A stretch of 64,000 bases of DNA, from NCBI GenBank assembly GCA_963666705.2, contig CAXXKO010000030.1:234497-298496 (forward strand), written 5' to 3'. The notes beneath the pieces are model-generated. The model worked only from the letters and a program-made list of their open reading frames with translations. It made no database searches and was not told where the DNA came from. The position numbers were made by a program, and so were the translations under genes. This stretch comes from G963666705 sp963666705. GTDB lineage: Bacteria; Pseudomonadota; Alphaproteobacteria; CADEGL01. This document shows positions 17,806 through 26,876 of the stretch, one piece after another (positions within the stretch are counted from its first letter, which is position 1; every line of letters starts with the position of its first letter).

Positions 17806-18216
17806 ATGACCGACAATTTTGAGAACAAAGTTGCTGTTGATGGGCCTGTGGTAAACGAGGGCGAGCTTGGCTCGTCCACGTTTTCCCCGGGCCAGGTTTC
17901 GCCGGCAGGCCCGCTGGGACTTGGCCAGCGGTGGACGGTGACGCGCAAGCGTGAGGTTGCCCTGCGGCTTTTGCGTGGCGAGCCGGTGGAACTTTTGTCG
18001 CGGCAGTTGGGCGTGGAGATTTTCCGGCTCGAGCAGTGGCGTGAGAAGGCGATCGCCGGGATCGATGCCTCGCTCAAGGAACGCAAGGGCGATCCGGTGA
18101 AGGCGGAACTGGACATCGCCATGAAGCGGATCGGGGAGTTGATCATGCAGGTGGAACTGCTGGAGGCCAAGACGGAGACGTCCGGCCCTTTGGGGCGGCG
18201 GAGGTCGCGGCGATGA
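17806..18216 (+). CDS. IS3-family transposase OrfA (type A copy 2)
   Basis: Same architecture as the copy 1 protein but with about a dozen substitutions (for example VTRKREVALRLLRGEPVELL). The ATG 17806 follows AAGGAGG. It overlaps orfB by ATGA. Confidence 0.88.
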   Translation: MTDNFENKVAVDGPVVNEGELGSSTFSPGQVSPAGPLGLGQRWTVTRKREVALRLLRGEPVELLSRQLGVEIFRLEQWREKAIAGIDASLKERKGDPVKAELDIAMKRIGELIMQVELLEAKTETSGPLGRRRSRR

Positions 18217-19124
18217 GTGCCGCCACCTCTCCCGGCACGGGTTTGGCCTACGGCCTCCAGCGGGTCTGTGCGGCCTGGAGTTTTGCCCGTTCCTCGTTCT
18301 ACGCCATGAAATCCCGGCAGCAGGCCACCGCTGAGCGCCCACCAGCAAAGCGCCGGGGACCGAAGCCCTCGATCTCGGACGAGGCTCTGCTGGTGGCCAT
18401 CGAGGCCGACCTGGAGGCATCCCCCTGGGAGGGCGAGGGACACCGCAAGGTCTGGGCTCGGCTTCGGGTCTGTCGTGGCATCCGTGTTTCCCGCAAGCGG
18501 GTGCTCCGGGTGATGCGCGAGAACAACCTGCTCTCGCCCCATCGCTGCCGCCGCCGTGGCGGAAATCCCCATGTCGGTGAGATCATCACCCATGCCCCCA
18601 ACCTCATGTGGGGCACGGACGGCGTTCGGGTGTTCACGGTGGACGACGGCTGGGGCTGGATATTCACCGCCATCGAGCATTGGAACGCCGAGTGCGTCGG
18701 CTGGCATGTGTGCAAGCGAGGCGACCGCTTCGCCGCCCTTCAGCCGATCTCCATGGGGCTTGCGAGGCTGTATGCCTCGACCTCCGCCGGTGCGGCGCGG
18801 GGGCTGGCCTTGCGGATGGATCACGGCTCCCAGTATCTGTCGGACCACTTCACCAACCAGATCAAGTTCTGGGGCATCCAGCCGTCCTACGCCTTCGTCG
18901 AACAGCCCCAGACCAACGGCGTCGCCGAGAGGTTCAATCGCACGCTCAAGGAACAGATCATCCATGGCCGCATCTACCGCAACATCGCGGAGCTGCGGAA
19001 CGCCGTCCGCGGGTTCGTCGAACAGTACAATGCCCAGTGGATCGTGGAGAAGAACGGCTACCTGAGCCCCGCTCAAGCTCGTCAGGCGTGGCACACCGCG
19101 ATGTCACTCAGGCCCGCCGCATGA
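18213..19124 (+). CDS. IS3-family transposase OrfB (type A copy 2), intact
   Basis: A 303-residue integrase-fold protein. An HTH_21-like region (SPWEGEGHRKVWARLRV) precedes the DDE domain: WGTDGVRVFTVDDGWGW (first Asp), RMDHGSQYLSDHF (second) and TNGVAERFNRTLKEQ (Glu). Unlike copy 1 it is uninterrupted. It ends LRPAA before the right terminal repeat. Confidence 0.92.
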   Translation: MSAATSPGTGLAYGLQRVCAAWSFARSSFYAMKSRQQATAERPPAKRRGPKPSISDEALLVAIEADLEASPWEGEGHRKVWARLRVCRGIRVSRKRVLRVMRENNLLSPHRCRRRGGNPHVGEIITHAPNLMWGTDGVRVFTVDDGWGWIFTAIEHWNAECVGWHVCKRGDRFAALQPISMGLARLYASTSAGAARGLALRMDHGSQYLSDHFTNQIKFWGIQPSYAFVEQPQTNGVAERFNRTLKEQIIHGRIYRNIAELRNAVRGFVEQYNAQWIVEKNGYLSPAQARQAWHTAMSLRPAA

Positions 19125-19157
19125 GACAAACTTGTGTCCAAGGAACCGGGTGCGATA

Positions 19158-19514
19158 CACGAACACCTCACGCGACCGAAGCCCCTGCTCACGAACGTAG
19201 TCCTTCACGATGGTGTAGCCGCCCGTGAAACCGTACTCGTCCCGGAGGCGGTCGAAGATGCGCTTCGCAGTGTGCCGTTGCTTGCGGTGGCTGGTCCGAT
19301 CGTCTTCCAAGATCCGATCGATGATTCCCGTGAACGGACCCAGCTTTGGCCGCCTCGGCGGCGCGCTTCGGCGATACCCTGGCGGCACCGAGAACGACAG
19401 CATCTTACGGACCGTCTTGCGGTCTACACCAAACACCCGCGAGGCCTCGCGGGTGCTCATCCCCTCGACATGACACGCCCGCCGAACCCGTGCGTACAAC
19501 TCCACCCGATACAT
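19158..19514 (-). pseudogene. istA: IS21 transposase IstA, 5' part
   Basis: Starts at ATG 19514 after a purine-rich ribosome-binding site. MYRVELYARVRRACHVEGMS is the usual IstA N-terminus, followed by a helix-turn-helix (STREASRVFGVDRKTVRKML) and a second HTH (TAKRIFDRLRDEYGFTG). The IS3 interrupts after LRSREVFV; the remainder is at 16581-17739. Confidence 0.9.
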
Positions 19515-19696
19515 CCCCCCCGCCTTCCAGTCAGAGCAACCCTGACAGAAGGCTATACGCGGTCCCATTTTGGTCCGCCGCAGCCGGATCGACCGGCCGC
19601 TTCAGTGGGGGATTATTGCTCTGCCGTTCTCACACAAAATGGAATCCCAAATCGGACTCTTTCGTTCCGATCAATCCACTAGGATAGGCGGGGTTC

Positions 19697-21265
19697 ATGA
19701 CGGACTTCACCTGGACCAAGGCCCGCGAGGAACTGGCGGCGCGACGCGCCCGCGCGCTCGAGCACGGCGGCGAGGCGGCCGTGGCGCGGCAGCGCGCGGC
19801 CGGGCGCCGGACCGCCCGCGAACGGTTGGCAGAGCTGGCCGATCCGGGCAGCTTCCAGGAGATCGGCACCATCGCCGTCGACCGCAGTTACGACGCGGAC
19901 GGCAATCCATTGGAACCGACCTCGACCTCCTACATCACCGGTCTGGCCGAGGTCGACGGCCGTCCGGTCGTCATCGGCGCCGACGATTTCACCGTGAGCG
20001 GCGGCTACACCGTCAATCTGGAGCAGGCCAAGGGCCATTTCGACGGCTATGCCGAGAAGCTCGCCCTCGAGTATCGAATTCCGCTGCTCACCAATGTCGA
20101 GGGGGTCGGCGGCGGGGTCAATATCCAGCAGGGCAAGGGCTACTCGATCGTCCCGAACTCGATGACCTTCGGGTCGCTCGTGGCCCTGATGCGGCAGGTC
20201 CCGGTACTTGCGGCCTCGATGGGTCCGTGCGCCGGGGGCCACGCGGCGTGCGTGACGCTCAGCCACTTCTCGGTGATGACCCGGGATACCGCTTGCCTGT
20301 TCTCGGGCGGCCCGCCCGTGGTCGAGCGCGCCCTGGGCTACAAGATCGACAAGTACGACCTGGGCGGCGCGGACGTCCATACACGCATTTCCGGTATGGT
20401 CGACAACGTGGCAGTCGACGAGACCGATGCGAACGACCAGCTCAAGCGGGTGCTCAGTTATCTGCCCCAGAACGCGTGGGAGATGCCGCCCTACGTCCCG
20501 ACCGAGGACCCGAGCGATCGGCCCGGCGACGCGCTTCTCAAGATCGTCCCGGAGAACAGGCGGCGGGTCTACGACGTCCACAAGGTCATCGAGACGATCG
20601 CGGACGAGGGCTCCTTTTTCGAGATCGGCCTGAATTGGGGGCGTAGTCTGGTGACCGGGCTTTGCCGGTTCGGCGGCTATCCGGTCGGGATCCTCGCCAA
20701 CAATCCGATGCATCTCGGCGGGGCTGTCGACGCCCAGGCGGCGGACAAGCAGGTCCGCTTCATCCAGGTCTGCGAGACTTTCCATATTCCCCTGGTCTAC
20801 CTGGTCGACACCCCGGGCTTTCTAATCGGCCTTGACGCCGAGAAGGCCGGAACGCTCCGCAAGGGGCTTCGCGCCGTCCAGTCGATGCAGGAATGCTCCG
20901 TTCCCGTCGTCACCATTCAGATGCGGAAGGCATACGGCATGGCAGCGATGGCGACCGGCAATCCCGAGCGCTTGTGTCTGCGGTTCTGCTGGGCATCGGC
21001 GGAATTCGGCGACATGCCGGTCGAGGGCGGTGTCGCCGCCGCGTTCCGCCGGGTGATCGAGGCCGCGGAGGACCCCGACGCCCGCCGAAAGCAGATCGAG
21101 CAGAAACTGCTCGGCGAGGCTTCGCCCTGGAAGACGGCGGAGGCCTTCGGTATCGAGGAGATGATCGATCCGAGCGAAACACGCCGCGTCATCTGCCGGT
21201 TCATCAATGCGGTGCAGGGCCGTATTCGCACCAGCCTCGGCCCCAGGGGCTGGTACCAGATCTAG
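19697..21265 (+). CDS. Acyl-CoA carboxylase carboxyltransferase (beta) subunit, PccB type
   Basis: A 522-residue carboxyltransferase with the two crotonase-like halves of the family. The N half contains the oxyanion segment MGPCAGGHAA; the C half contains VGILANNPMHLGGAVDAQAA and MRKAYGMAAMA. Such subunits transfer the carboxyl group from carboxybiotin to acetyl-, propionyl- or methylcrotonyl-CoA. The length matches PccB/AccD5. No alpha (biotin carboxylase) subunit is near; IS21 lies 60 bp upstream and may have separated the pair. The ATG 19697 gives the usual N-terminus with the RRARALEHGG helix. Confidence 0.88.
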   Translation: MTDFTWTKAREELAARRARALEHGGEAAVARQRAAGRRTARERLAELADPGSFQEIGTIAVDRSYDADGNPLEPTSTSYITGLAEVDGRPVVIGADDFTVSGGYTVNLEQAKGHFDGYAEKLALEYRIPLLTNVEGVGGGVNIQQGKGYSIVPNSMTFGSLVALMRQVPVLAASMGPCAGGHAACVTLSHFSVMTRDTACLFSGGPPVVERALGYKIDKYDLGGADVHTRISGMVDNVAVDETDANDQLKRVLSYLPQNAWEMPPYVPTEDPSDRPGDALLKIVPENRRRVYDVHKVIETIADEGSFFEIGLNWGRSLVTGLCRFGGYPVGILANNPMHLGGAVDAQAADKQVRFIQVCETFHIPLVYLVDTPGFLIGLDAEKAGTLRKGLRAVQSMQECSVPVVTIQMRKAYGMAAMATGNPERLCLRFCWASAEFGDMPVEGGVAAAFRRVIEAAEDPDARRKQIEQKLLGEASPWKTAEAFGIEEMIDPSETRRVICRFINAVQGRIRTSLGPRGWYQI

Positions 21266-21296
21266 GCTGGCGTCACGCGGGCCGCCGCCGCCCGCC

Positions 21297-21449
21297 TAGA
21301 GCGGTTCCGCTTCGATCGGACCCACTCTAGTGCTCTATTTCGCTCACGGCAGCGGACCGAATGGTCCGCGCCCGCGCGGGCGCGCCGGACGACCGGCGGG
21401 CCGCCTTGCGGCCTGGAGCGATTCCAGCTGAGCTGGCTTCACTCTAATT
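21297..21449. repeat. Pair of degenerate AGAGCGxTTCC repeats
   Basis: Two related units, AGAGCGGTTCCGCTTCGATC at 21298 and GGAGCGATTCCAGCTGAGCT at 21415, each followed by ACTCTA and TGCTC. Units of this kind are dispersed repeats in alphaproteobacteria. They fill the gap between two convergent genes and could act in termination. Confidence 0.45.
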
Positions 21450-21451
21450 GC

Positions 21452-22954
21452 TCAAGCCGCGCCGAAGGCCGGGCCGCCCGGGGCGACGCGGAGGCCGGGC
21501 CGCAGGCGCCTGTAGGCGAGCTTGGTGGTATCGGCGATGCTGGGGCCCGGCGCCGTGACGATGAGGATCTCCGACGCCAGGGCCTGGAAATCGGCGCGGA
21601 AGTGGACCGAGCTCTTGAGGGCCAGGATCTTCTGGGCCGCGGGTTCGACGCCCAGGTGGCGCAGCATGGCCTGGTCGGCCGCCTGCACCTTGCGGCTCGC
21701 GACCAGGATGCCGACCCCGCCCACCTCCAGCAGCGCCATGGGGCCCAGGCGCATGCGGCTGCCGGCGTAGAAGGGGCCGGTGGCGGTGAAGGCGCCCTCG
21801 CCCAGGCGCGCCACGCGGAAACGGTTGCGGTAGGGCCGGTGGCCGGGCTGGCCCGAGCCCTCGCCGATGGCGATCTCGATCTCCGCCCCCGCCCCCGCCG
21901 CGTGGGCCGCGCGCGCGGCCTCGGGATCGTTGAGGAGGGCGACGACCGCCCCCTGGGCACCCAGGCGCACCAGGGATTCGATGAGGCCCGTCGTGTCCGA
22001 GTCGGCGCCGGACCCGGGGTTGTCCTGGGTATCGACGAGGATGACCGGCCGGCCGGCCGAGGCGGCGACGGCCATGGCCCGGCGCACGGCGGCGTCGGGC
22101 TCCCAGTATTCCGATTCGAAAGCCGATTCGTTCGCTTCCAACAGCGCCGCGATCTCGTCCGCGGCGCTTCCGACGGCCGCCTCGTCGGTGCCGTGGACGG
22201 CGACGGCGGGGCCGCAATCGCGGATGTCGGCGAGGGGGAAGCCCATGCACAGGCTGACGCAGGAGACCGCGCCGCCCTCCATATCGCGCGCCGCGGCGTA
22301 GAGGGCGCGCGCGGGCTCGACGAGGGTGCACTGGCTGGTGACGGGCGCCAGGAAGGGCGCCTGGCGCAAGGCGGTGTGCCGGCGGGACCGCGTGCCGAGG
22401 AGGCGCCCCACCTGCTCGGCCGCGCGGGCGCCGGTCTCGGCCATGTCCACATGGGGATAGGTGCGAAAGGCGGGCAGCGCGTCCGCCCCCGCCACCATGG
22501 CCGGGGTCAGGTTGGCGTGGAGGTCGAGGCTCGCCACCACCGGCATTCCCCGCCCCACGAGCGCGCGCAGGCGCCCCAGCAGCTCCCCCTCCCCGTCCTC
22601 CAGGTGCGCGGCCACCATGGCGCCGTGGAGGTCGAGATAGATGGCATCGACGGGCAGCAACGCGGCGATGTCGGCGAGCAGCATGGCGGCGATGCGCTCG
22701 TAGGCCGCCTCGGTGACGGGGGCCGAGGGCGGGGCGTGGCACCAGAGGGCGGGGGCGAGGTCGTGCCCGTCGGCGCGCGCGGCGTCGATGAAGCCGGCGA
22801 CGGGGATATTGATGCCGGCGACGGCTTCGAGGATCGCCGGCCCGCGGGTCAGGCCCGGCCAGCCGCCCGGCGTCGCGAACGCCTCATAGCCCGCCTCGGT
22901 GGGCGCGAAGCTGCTGGTCTCGTGCTGGAACCCGGCGATGGCGATGCGGGCCAT
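21452..22954 (-). CDS. M81-family metallopeptidase (MlrC-like)
   Basis: A 500-residue protein of the MlrC family. IAIAGFQHETSSFAP is the family N-terminus; metal-ligand candidates are YLDLHGAMV, SLDLHANLTP and the His of RTYPHVDMAE, and LVDTQDNPGSGADSDTT is the conserved C-domain block. Members hydrolyse small peptides or amides; despite the name most have nothing to do with microcystin. Intact, standard length, convergent with the carboxyltransferase gene. Confidence 0.9.
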   Translation of the reverse strand: MARIAIAGFQHETSSFAPTEAGYEAFATPGGWPGLTRGPAILEAVAGINIPVAGFIDAARADGHDLAPALWCHAPPSAPVTEAAYERIAAMLLADIAALLPVDAIYLDLHGAMVAAHLEDGEGELLGRLRALVGRGMPVVASLDLHANLTPAMVAGADALPAFRTYPHVDMAETGARAAEQVGRLLGTRSRRHTALRQAPFLAPVTSQCTLVEPARALYAAARDMEGGAVSCVSLCMGFPLADIRDCGPAVAVHGTDEAAVGSAADEIAALLEANESAFESEYWEPDAAVRRAMAVAASAGRPVILVDTQDNPGSGADSDTTGLIESLVRLGAQGAVVALLNDPEAARAAHAAGAGAEIEIAIGEGSGQPGHRPYRNRFRVARLGEGAFTATGPFYAGSRMRLGPMALLEVGGVGILVASRKVQAADQAMLRHLGVEPAAQKILALKSSVHFRADFQALASEILIVTAPGPSIADTTKLAYRRLRPGLRVAPGGPAFGAA

Positions 22955-23427
22955 GATGCCCCTTTCCGGCCGTTCAACGGCTTGGAATTAGCATGGAAAT
23001 GTCGAGGAATGTCAAGGTACGGCGCAACAGTATTAAACAATATCAACGGGTTGGTAAATCAGGGCTTGAACCTTGACAAACCTTGACACTCTTTCGGGCG
23101 GGGGGATGGTGCCAGTCCTATATGGGGATGAGGTCCTACCGGGTCAAGGCATATTCATGGCGTGCCGACGACCGGTGCCGCGAGCATGTCGATCGGGTGG
23201 CGCGGGGCGGGCGAACGGGTGAGCGCAGTTGGTAGATCCATGCCGTCCCCAACAAGCATAACCCCGGCCGCGCAATTCACAATTCAACAGGCTGACCCCT
23301 ACCTTGCATGGTTGTGCCCCCTACCTTGCAGGGGGATGTCCCGGTCATTGTTGAAAAAGTGAAGTAGGCGTCGTTCGCCTGGAGCCGCTAGGCTCCGGGT
23401 GCTGAATCCCGAAAGGAGAACGACGCC
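22955..23427. other. Intergenic region, no gene seen
   Basis: It holds the upstream region of the MlrC-like gene, a direct repeat CCTTGACAAA/CCTTGACACT at about 23070-23090, two CCCCTACCTTGCA units near 23297-23332 and the left end of an IS256-type remnant (about 23350 onward). GAAAGGAG before 23428 is a ribosome-binding site for the transposase fragment. Confidence 0.4.
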
Positions 23428-23640
23428 ATGAGGAAGAATAGTTCGAGTTCGCTGCGATCGAAAGTCCAAGAAGCCACTTTGCCGGCGCCTGTACCGTCGT
23501 TATCGGCGGCGTTTGACGCCGTGCGGATGAGCGTGGACCGGTTCTGCCTGATCGCGGGCATCGCGGCGCTGCGAGAGATGATGGCGGACGACGTCACGGC
23601 GCTGTGCGGGCCGGCACATGGTCGCGACCCCGGGCGCAAG
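23428..23640 (+). pseudogene. IS256-type transposase N-terminal fragment
   Basis: Begins MRKNSSSSLRSKVQEATLP with a ribosome-binding site and shows the motif GIAALREMMADDVTALCGP of mutator-type transposases. Similarity stops after RDPGRKG, where the DDE domain should follow. The downstream 23640-23830 is unrelated sequence with no recognisable product. It is a truncated element distinct from the three full IS256 elements of the window. Confidence 0.55.
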
Positions 23641-23859
23641 GGGATGTTTCGCACTTCACCGCCGCCGATTGGCCCTTTATCAGGCGGAATCAGCGGAAAG
23701 GCGGCCGCAGGACGCAAGCGGATTGCGCCTCGGGCGAATTCGAGTCAGGCTCAACCAACTCAGAGGGGTCCATATGAGGAATCCCAGATCAACACACGCT
23801 GTATAGCGTCGGATCATGCGTCCATTGCAGGGTTCATCATCCGCCGCAAGAGGAAAATC

Positions 23860-24354
23860 ATGTCGATAATCGAAGAACGGCTTCACGCCCTCGGCATCAT
23901 CCTTCCCGATACCTCTCCCCCGCCGAAGGAGTTCGAGCCGGACATTTACGGCTATGAGGCCCACATCCTGCGTTCCTATCAAGTCGGCGATATCCTGTTT
24001 CTCTCTGGGCAATTGCCGACGCGGAACGGGGAAGAGTTGTACAAAGGCCGCTACGGCGCCGATCTGACGGCCGATGACGGTTATGAGGCCGCCAAGCTCT
24101 GCGCCATCAACGCTCTTGCGGACATGAAGCAGGCGCTCGGCGACCTCGACCACGTGGAGCATATCATTCGGATGGTTTGCTACATCAACGCGACGCCGGA
24201 ATTCACAGAACACCCCAAGGTCGGCAACGGCGCGTCGGATTTGCTGATCGAGGTGTTCGGCGAGCTCGGCCACCATGCCCGGGCGTCCATCGGGATCACG
24301 GGCATGGCAGGTGGTCATTCCGTCGAAACGCTGCTCACGGTGCACGTCCGATAG
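23860..24354 (+). CDS. RidA/YjgF-family enamine/imine deaminase-like protein
   Basis: A 164-residue RidA-fold protein of the longer subgroup with the N-terminal ERLHALGIILPDTSPPP. Family blocks are DILFLSGQLPTRNGEEL, INALADMKQALGDLDHVEHI and the closing HHARASIGITGMAGG. The classical RidA arginine that binds the carboxylate is replaced in context (HARASIG), so deaminase activity is uncertain. The ATG 23860 follows AAGAGG. Confidence 0.88.
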   Translation: MSIIEERLHALGIILPDTSPPPKEFEPDIYGYEAHILRSYQVGDILFLSGQLPTRNGEELYKGRYGADLTADDGYEAAKLCAINALADMKQALGDLDHVEHIIRMVCYINATPEFTEHPKVGNGASDLLIEVFGELGHHARASIGITGMAGGHSVETLLTVHVR

Positions 24355-24791
24355 CGCGGAGACGTTTCAGTCCGTCATGGAGTACTCATGCGTCGCTGAT
24401 TGATCCAGACAATCGGGATTCAACGGTGCACCCGAGGTAATTCGCCTGAAATATCCCTTGAGCCGCGAGAGAAAGCCGCTGAGCATAAATCTTGAGAATT
24501 CCGCTATCGGAGGCGCGGAATTTTCAACGCACGCGTTGATGGCCTTTCTCTCGTGTTCCTCACGCCCTCACCCGCACCGTGCGAAATGGTCAGGCGGCCG
24601 CGCTTCTCGTCGCCAAATCGGCCTGATCAAGATCGGACCACAGCCTATCGTAACAGCTCAGGGTCAAATTCCCGGTCGGGTGCCCATTGTGCTACCATTG
24701 CCCGCGATTGGGAGGAGCGACCTGGGGAATCCCGATTCGAGAGCTCTCTGATCAGGGGCCTTTCAAAATAATACGCGACCGAGGATCGCCA
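24355..24791. other. Intergenic region, no gene seen
   Basis: I find no convincing coding frame, repeat or terminator here; short plus-strand frames lack family resemblance and ribosome-binding sites. Confidence 0.4.
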
Positions 24792-25181
24792 ATGTCCGGA
24801 CATTCGAAAGCCTGCAGCGGATCGAGAGATTTGTGCGATCAGCTCTTCGAAGAACTCTCCGTACGTATCCCGCGACTAAACCGTTCCGAGTCCAAGCAGT
24901 GGTGTGGGCTTTACCAAGAGTCACACTCAAGATTTGCCTATGTCGCACACAAGAAAAGAACAGATAGCCTGGAAATCTGGTGCAGAGGCGACGTCGACAA
25001 ATTGCGCGCCCGTCGAGATATCGCATTTCGAGAACGAAAAACCCAACGTTCGGGATGGGAGAAGAGTTTTCCGGGCCGGTTCGACGTGAATGGTCCTCAG
25101 GATCTGGCTCCGGCAGTGCGCTGCCTAGTCGACGAGGCCTACCCCCTCGCCACGGCTCGCACGCGCCTGTCACGAGACTAG
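24792..25181 (+). CDS. Hypothetical protein
   Basis: A 129-residue protein starting at ATG 24792. It contains ELSVRIPRLNRSESKQWCGL then FAYVAHKKRTDSLEIWCRGD, a beta-rich pattern reminiscent of small domains that accompany restriction or DUF5655-like proteins, but I cannot assign it. It has no signal peptide or membrane segment. Its lower GC content than its neighbours hints at transfer. Confidence 0.55.
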   Translation: MSGHSKACSGSRDLCDQLFEELSVRIPRLNRSESKQWCGLYQESHSRFAYVAHKKRTDSLEIWCRGDVDKLRARRDIAFRERKTQRSGWEKSFPGRFDVNGPQDLAPAVRCLVDEAYPLATARTRLSRD

Positions 25182-25425
25182 CGCTTAGTATGCCGGATTC
25201 AATTTAACAGGTTTAGCGATGAGTCGCCTTCGACAGCCAATCTGCTACGGTTTTCGACCTGCTGGAAATGCTATACGGCAATTTCGGCTTAATCGTGTCT
25301 TGCCCTCAAATCGGTGACAACGCGATCACCTTGACAGATACAATCCTAGGTAAGTTATGGTAGGTGAGATTTGCGAGAGTGCTAGATGACAACCCACCAA
25401 AGAAACAGCGAACGGAAAAATCCAT
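25182..25425. other. Intergenic region, no gene seen
   Basis: Relatively AT-rich spacer between a hypothetical gene and an IS21 end remnant; nothing supported. Confidence 0.4.
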
Positions 25426-25531
25426 TGTGTCAACGGCGGAGCAAAATTAGTCCACCCGGGCGGAGCAAAACTAGTCCACTTAACGTTGATGCGGTACCCG
25501 CGGTGTTGGGGGGTTGTCCCGGTAGTCCATA
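25426..25531. mobile_element. IS21-family end remnant
   Basis: About 100 bp nearly identical to the left end of the IS21 at 38694, with the repeats GGCGGAGCAAAATTAGTCCA and GGCGGAGCAAAACTAGTCCA. It stops abruptly at the left end of an IS3 element; the istA/istB genes are absent. Confidence 0.8.
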
Positions 25532-25619
25532 GTGTCTGACGTCAGCGCCTTTGGGACGAATTGAGGTAATTGCATAACGGAGGATTTCTGGCTCATCGTA
25601 GTGACCGAAGGGAACGAAG

Positions 25620-25994
25620 ATGAGACAGAAATCAATGAGCAAGAACGACCCGGCGGAAAGAACGGTTCGGGATATTCGCCGCAAGACACGCAAGCAGTAT
25701 ACGGCTGAGGAGAAGATCCGGATCGTGGTGTCGGGCCTGCGCGGCGAGGAGAGCATCGCCGCCTTGTGCCGCCGCGAGGGCATCGCCGAGGGTCTGTATT
25801 ACAGCTGGTCGAAAGAGTTTTTGGAAGCGGGCAAGAAGCGGCTCGCCGGCGACACCGGGCGCCAAGCGACCTCGGGCGAGGTTAAAGGCCTGCGCCAGGA
25901 GATGCGCGACTTGAAGGAGTTGGTCGCCGAACTTTCGCTGGAGAACCGTCTTCTTAAAAAAAACATGATCGGGCATGGGGGAGGCGAGGAATGA
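25620..25994 (+). CDS. IS3-family transposase OrfA (type B)
   Basis: A helix-turn-helix protein: TAEEKIRIVVSGLRGEESIA followed by ALCRREGIAEGLYYSWSKEF, then a leucine-zipper helix (LKELVAELSLENRLLKKN). ATG 25620 or 25635 could start it. A run of eight adenines in CTTAAAAAAAACATG near its end could allow frameshifting into orfB, whose start overlaps the stop. Confidence 0.85.
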   Translation: MRQKSMSKNDPAERTVRDIRRKTRKQYTAEEKIRIVVSGLRGEESIAALCRREGIAEGLYYSWSKEFLEAGKKRLAGDTGRQATSGEVKGLRQEMRDLKELVAELSLENRLLKKNMIGHGGGEE

Positions 25995-26829
25995 GGTGCC
26001 CCGCATCCGAGAAGCTGGAGATCATCCGCCTGGTCGAGCAGTCCCACCTGGGCGTCGGGTCCACTTTGGACGAGCTGGGCATTCCGAAGACCACCTTTTA
26101 TCGCTGGTACGATCGCTTTCTGGCCTTTGGCGACGCCGGTCTTGAGGATCGCAACAGCAGCCCAGGCCGGGTGTGGAACCGTATCCCGGATGATGTCCGG
26201 GGGCAGATCATCGATCTTGCCCTGGAGGAGACGCAACTGTCGCCCCGGGAACTGGCCGTCAGGTTTACGGACACCAGGGGCTACTTTGTCTCGGAAGCCT
26301 CGGTTTACCGACTTCTCAAGGCCCACGACCTGATCACCAGCCCCGCTTTCGTGGTCATCAAGGCAGCCGATGAGTTCCGCGACAAGACCACGGCGCCGAA
26401 CCAGCTGTGGCAGACCGACTTCACCTATCTCAAGGTCATCGGCTGGGGCTGGTTTTACCTGTCGACCATCCTCGACGACTATTCCCGCTACATCATTGCT
26501 TGGAAGCTCTGCACCACTATGAAGGCGGATGATGTGACGGCAACACTCAAACTGGCGTTGAAGGTATCAGGCTGCGACCAAGCCAAGGTCATCCACAAAC
26601 CCAGGCTGCTCAGCGACAATGGCTCGTCTTATATCTCCGGTGATCTCGCGGAATGGCTCGAAGACCAAGGTATCAATCATGTCCGTGGGGCTCCCTATCA
26701 TCCCCAGACCCAGGGCAAGATCGAGCGTTGGCATCAAACCCTGAAAAACCGCGTCCTGCTGGAAAACTATTATCTACCAGGCGATCTCGAAAACCAGATC
26801 GGCGCTTTCGTCGATCACTACAACAACTG
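25991..26829 (+). pseudogene. IS3-family transposase OrfB (type B), C-terminally truncated
   Basis: The integrase domain retains all three acidic residues: LWQTDFTYLKVIGWG, LLSDNGSSYISGD and TQGKIERWHQTLKNR. The natural frame stops matching at VDHYNNC, where the IS3 type A right repeat begins; about 30 residues of C-terminus are missing and read-through into the other element replaces them. Confidence 0.85.
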
Positions 26830-26876
26830 TAGCGCACCCGGTTCCTTGGACACAAGTTTGTCTCACGCTCTCAACT

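Larger units (their letters stand above)
17740..19157 (+). mobile_element. IS3-family element, type A copy 2
   Basis: Inserted in istA. The direct repeat CACGAACACCTCACGC lies at 17724-17739 and 19158-19173. Both genes are intact, making this the best reference copy for the family in the window, though it is more diverged from copies 1 and 3 than they are from each other. Confidence 0.9.
15627..19636 (-). mobile_element. IS21-family element copy 1 (contains an IS3 insertion)
   Basis: Ends are related: TGTGTCAATGGCGGAGCAA at the left, TGTGTGAGAACGGCAGAGCAA read inward from the right, each followed by GGGACC repeats typical of IS21 multiple end repeats. It carries istA (split) and istB. No clear target duplication was found. 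Confidence 0.82.
25533..26829 (+). mobile_element. IS3-family element type B, truncated at its right end
   Basis: A second, distinct IS3-type element. Its left part starts next to the IS21 remnant and its right end is cut by IS3 type A copy 3 at 26830. Confidence 0.8.

Noticed and set aside
21602..23086. Plus-strand ORF of 494 codons opposite the MlrC-like gene
   Set aside because: Glycine- and arginine-rich shadow of a well-supported peptidase gene.
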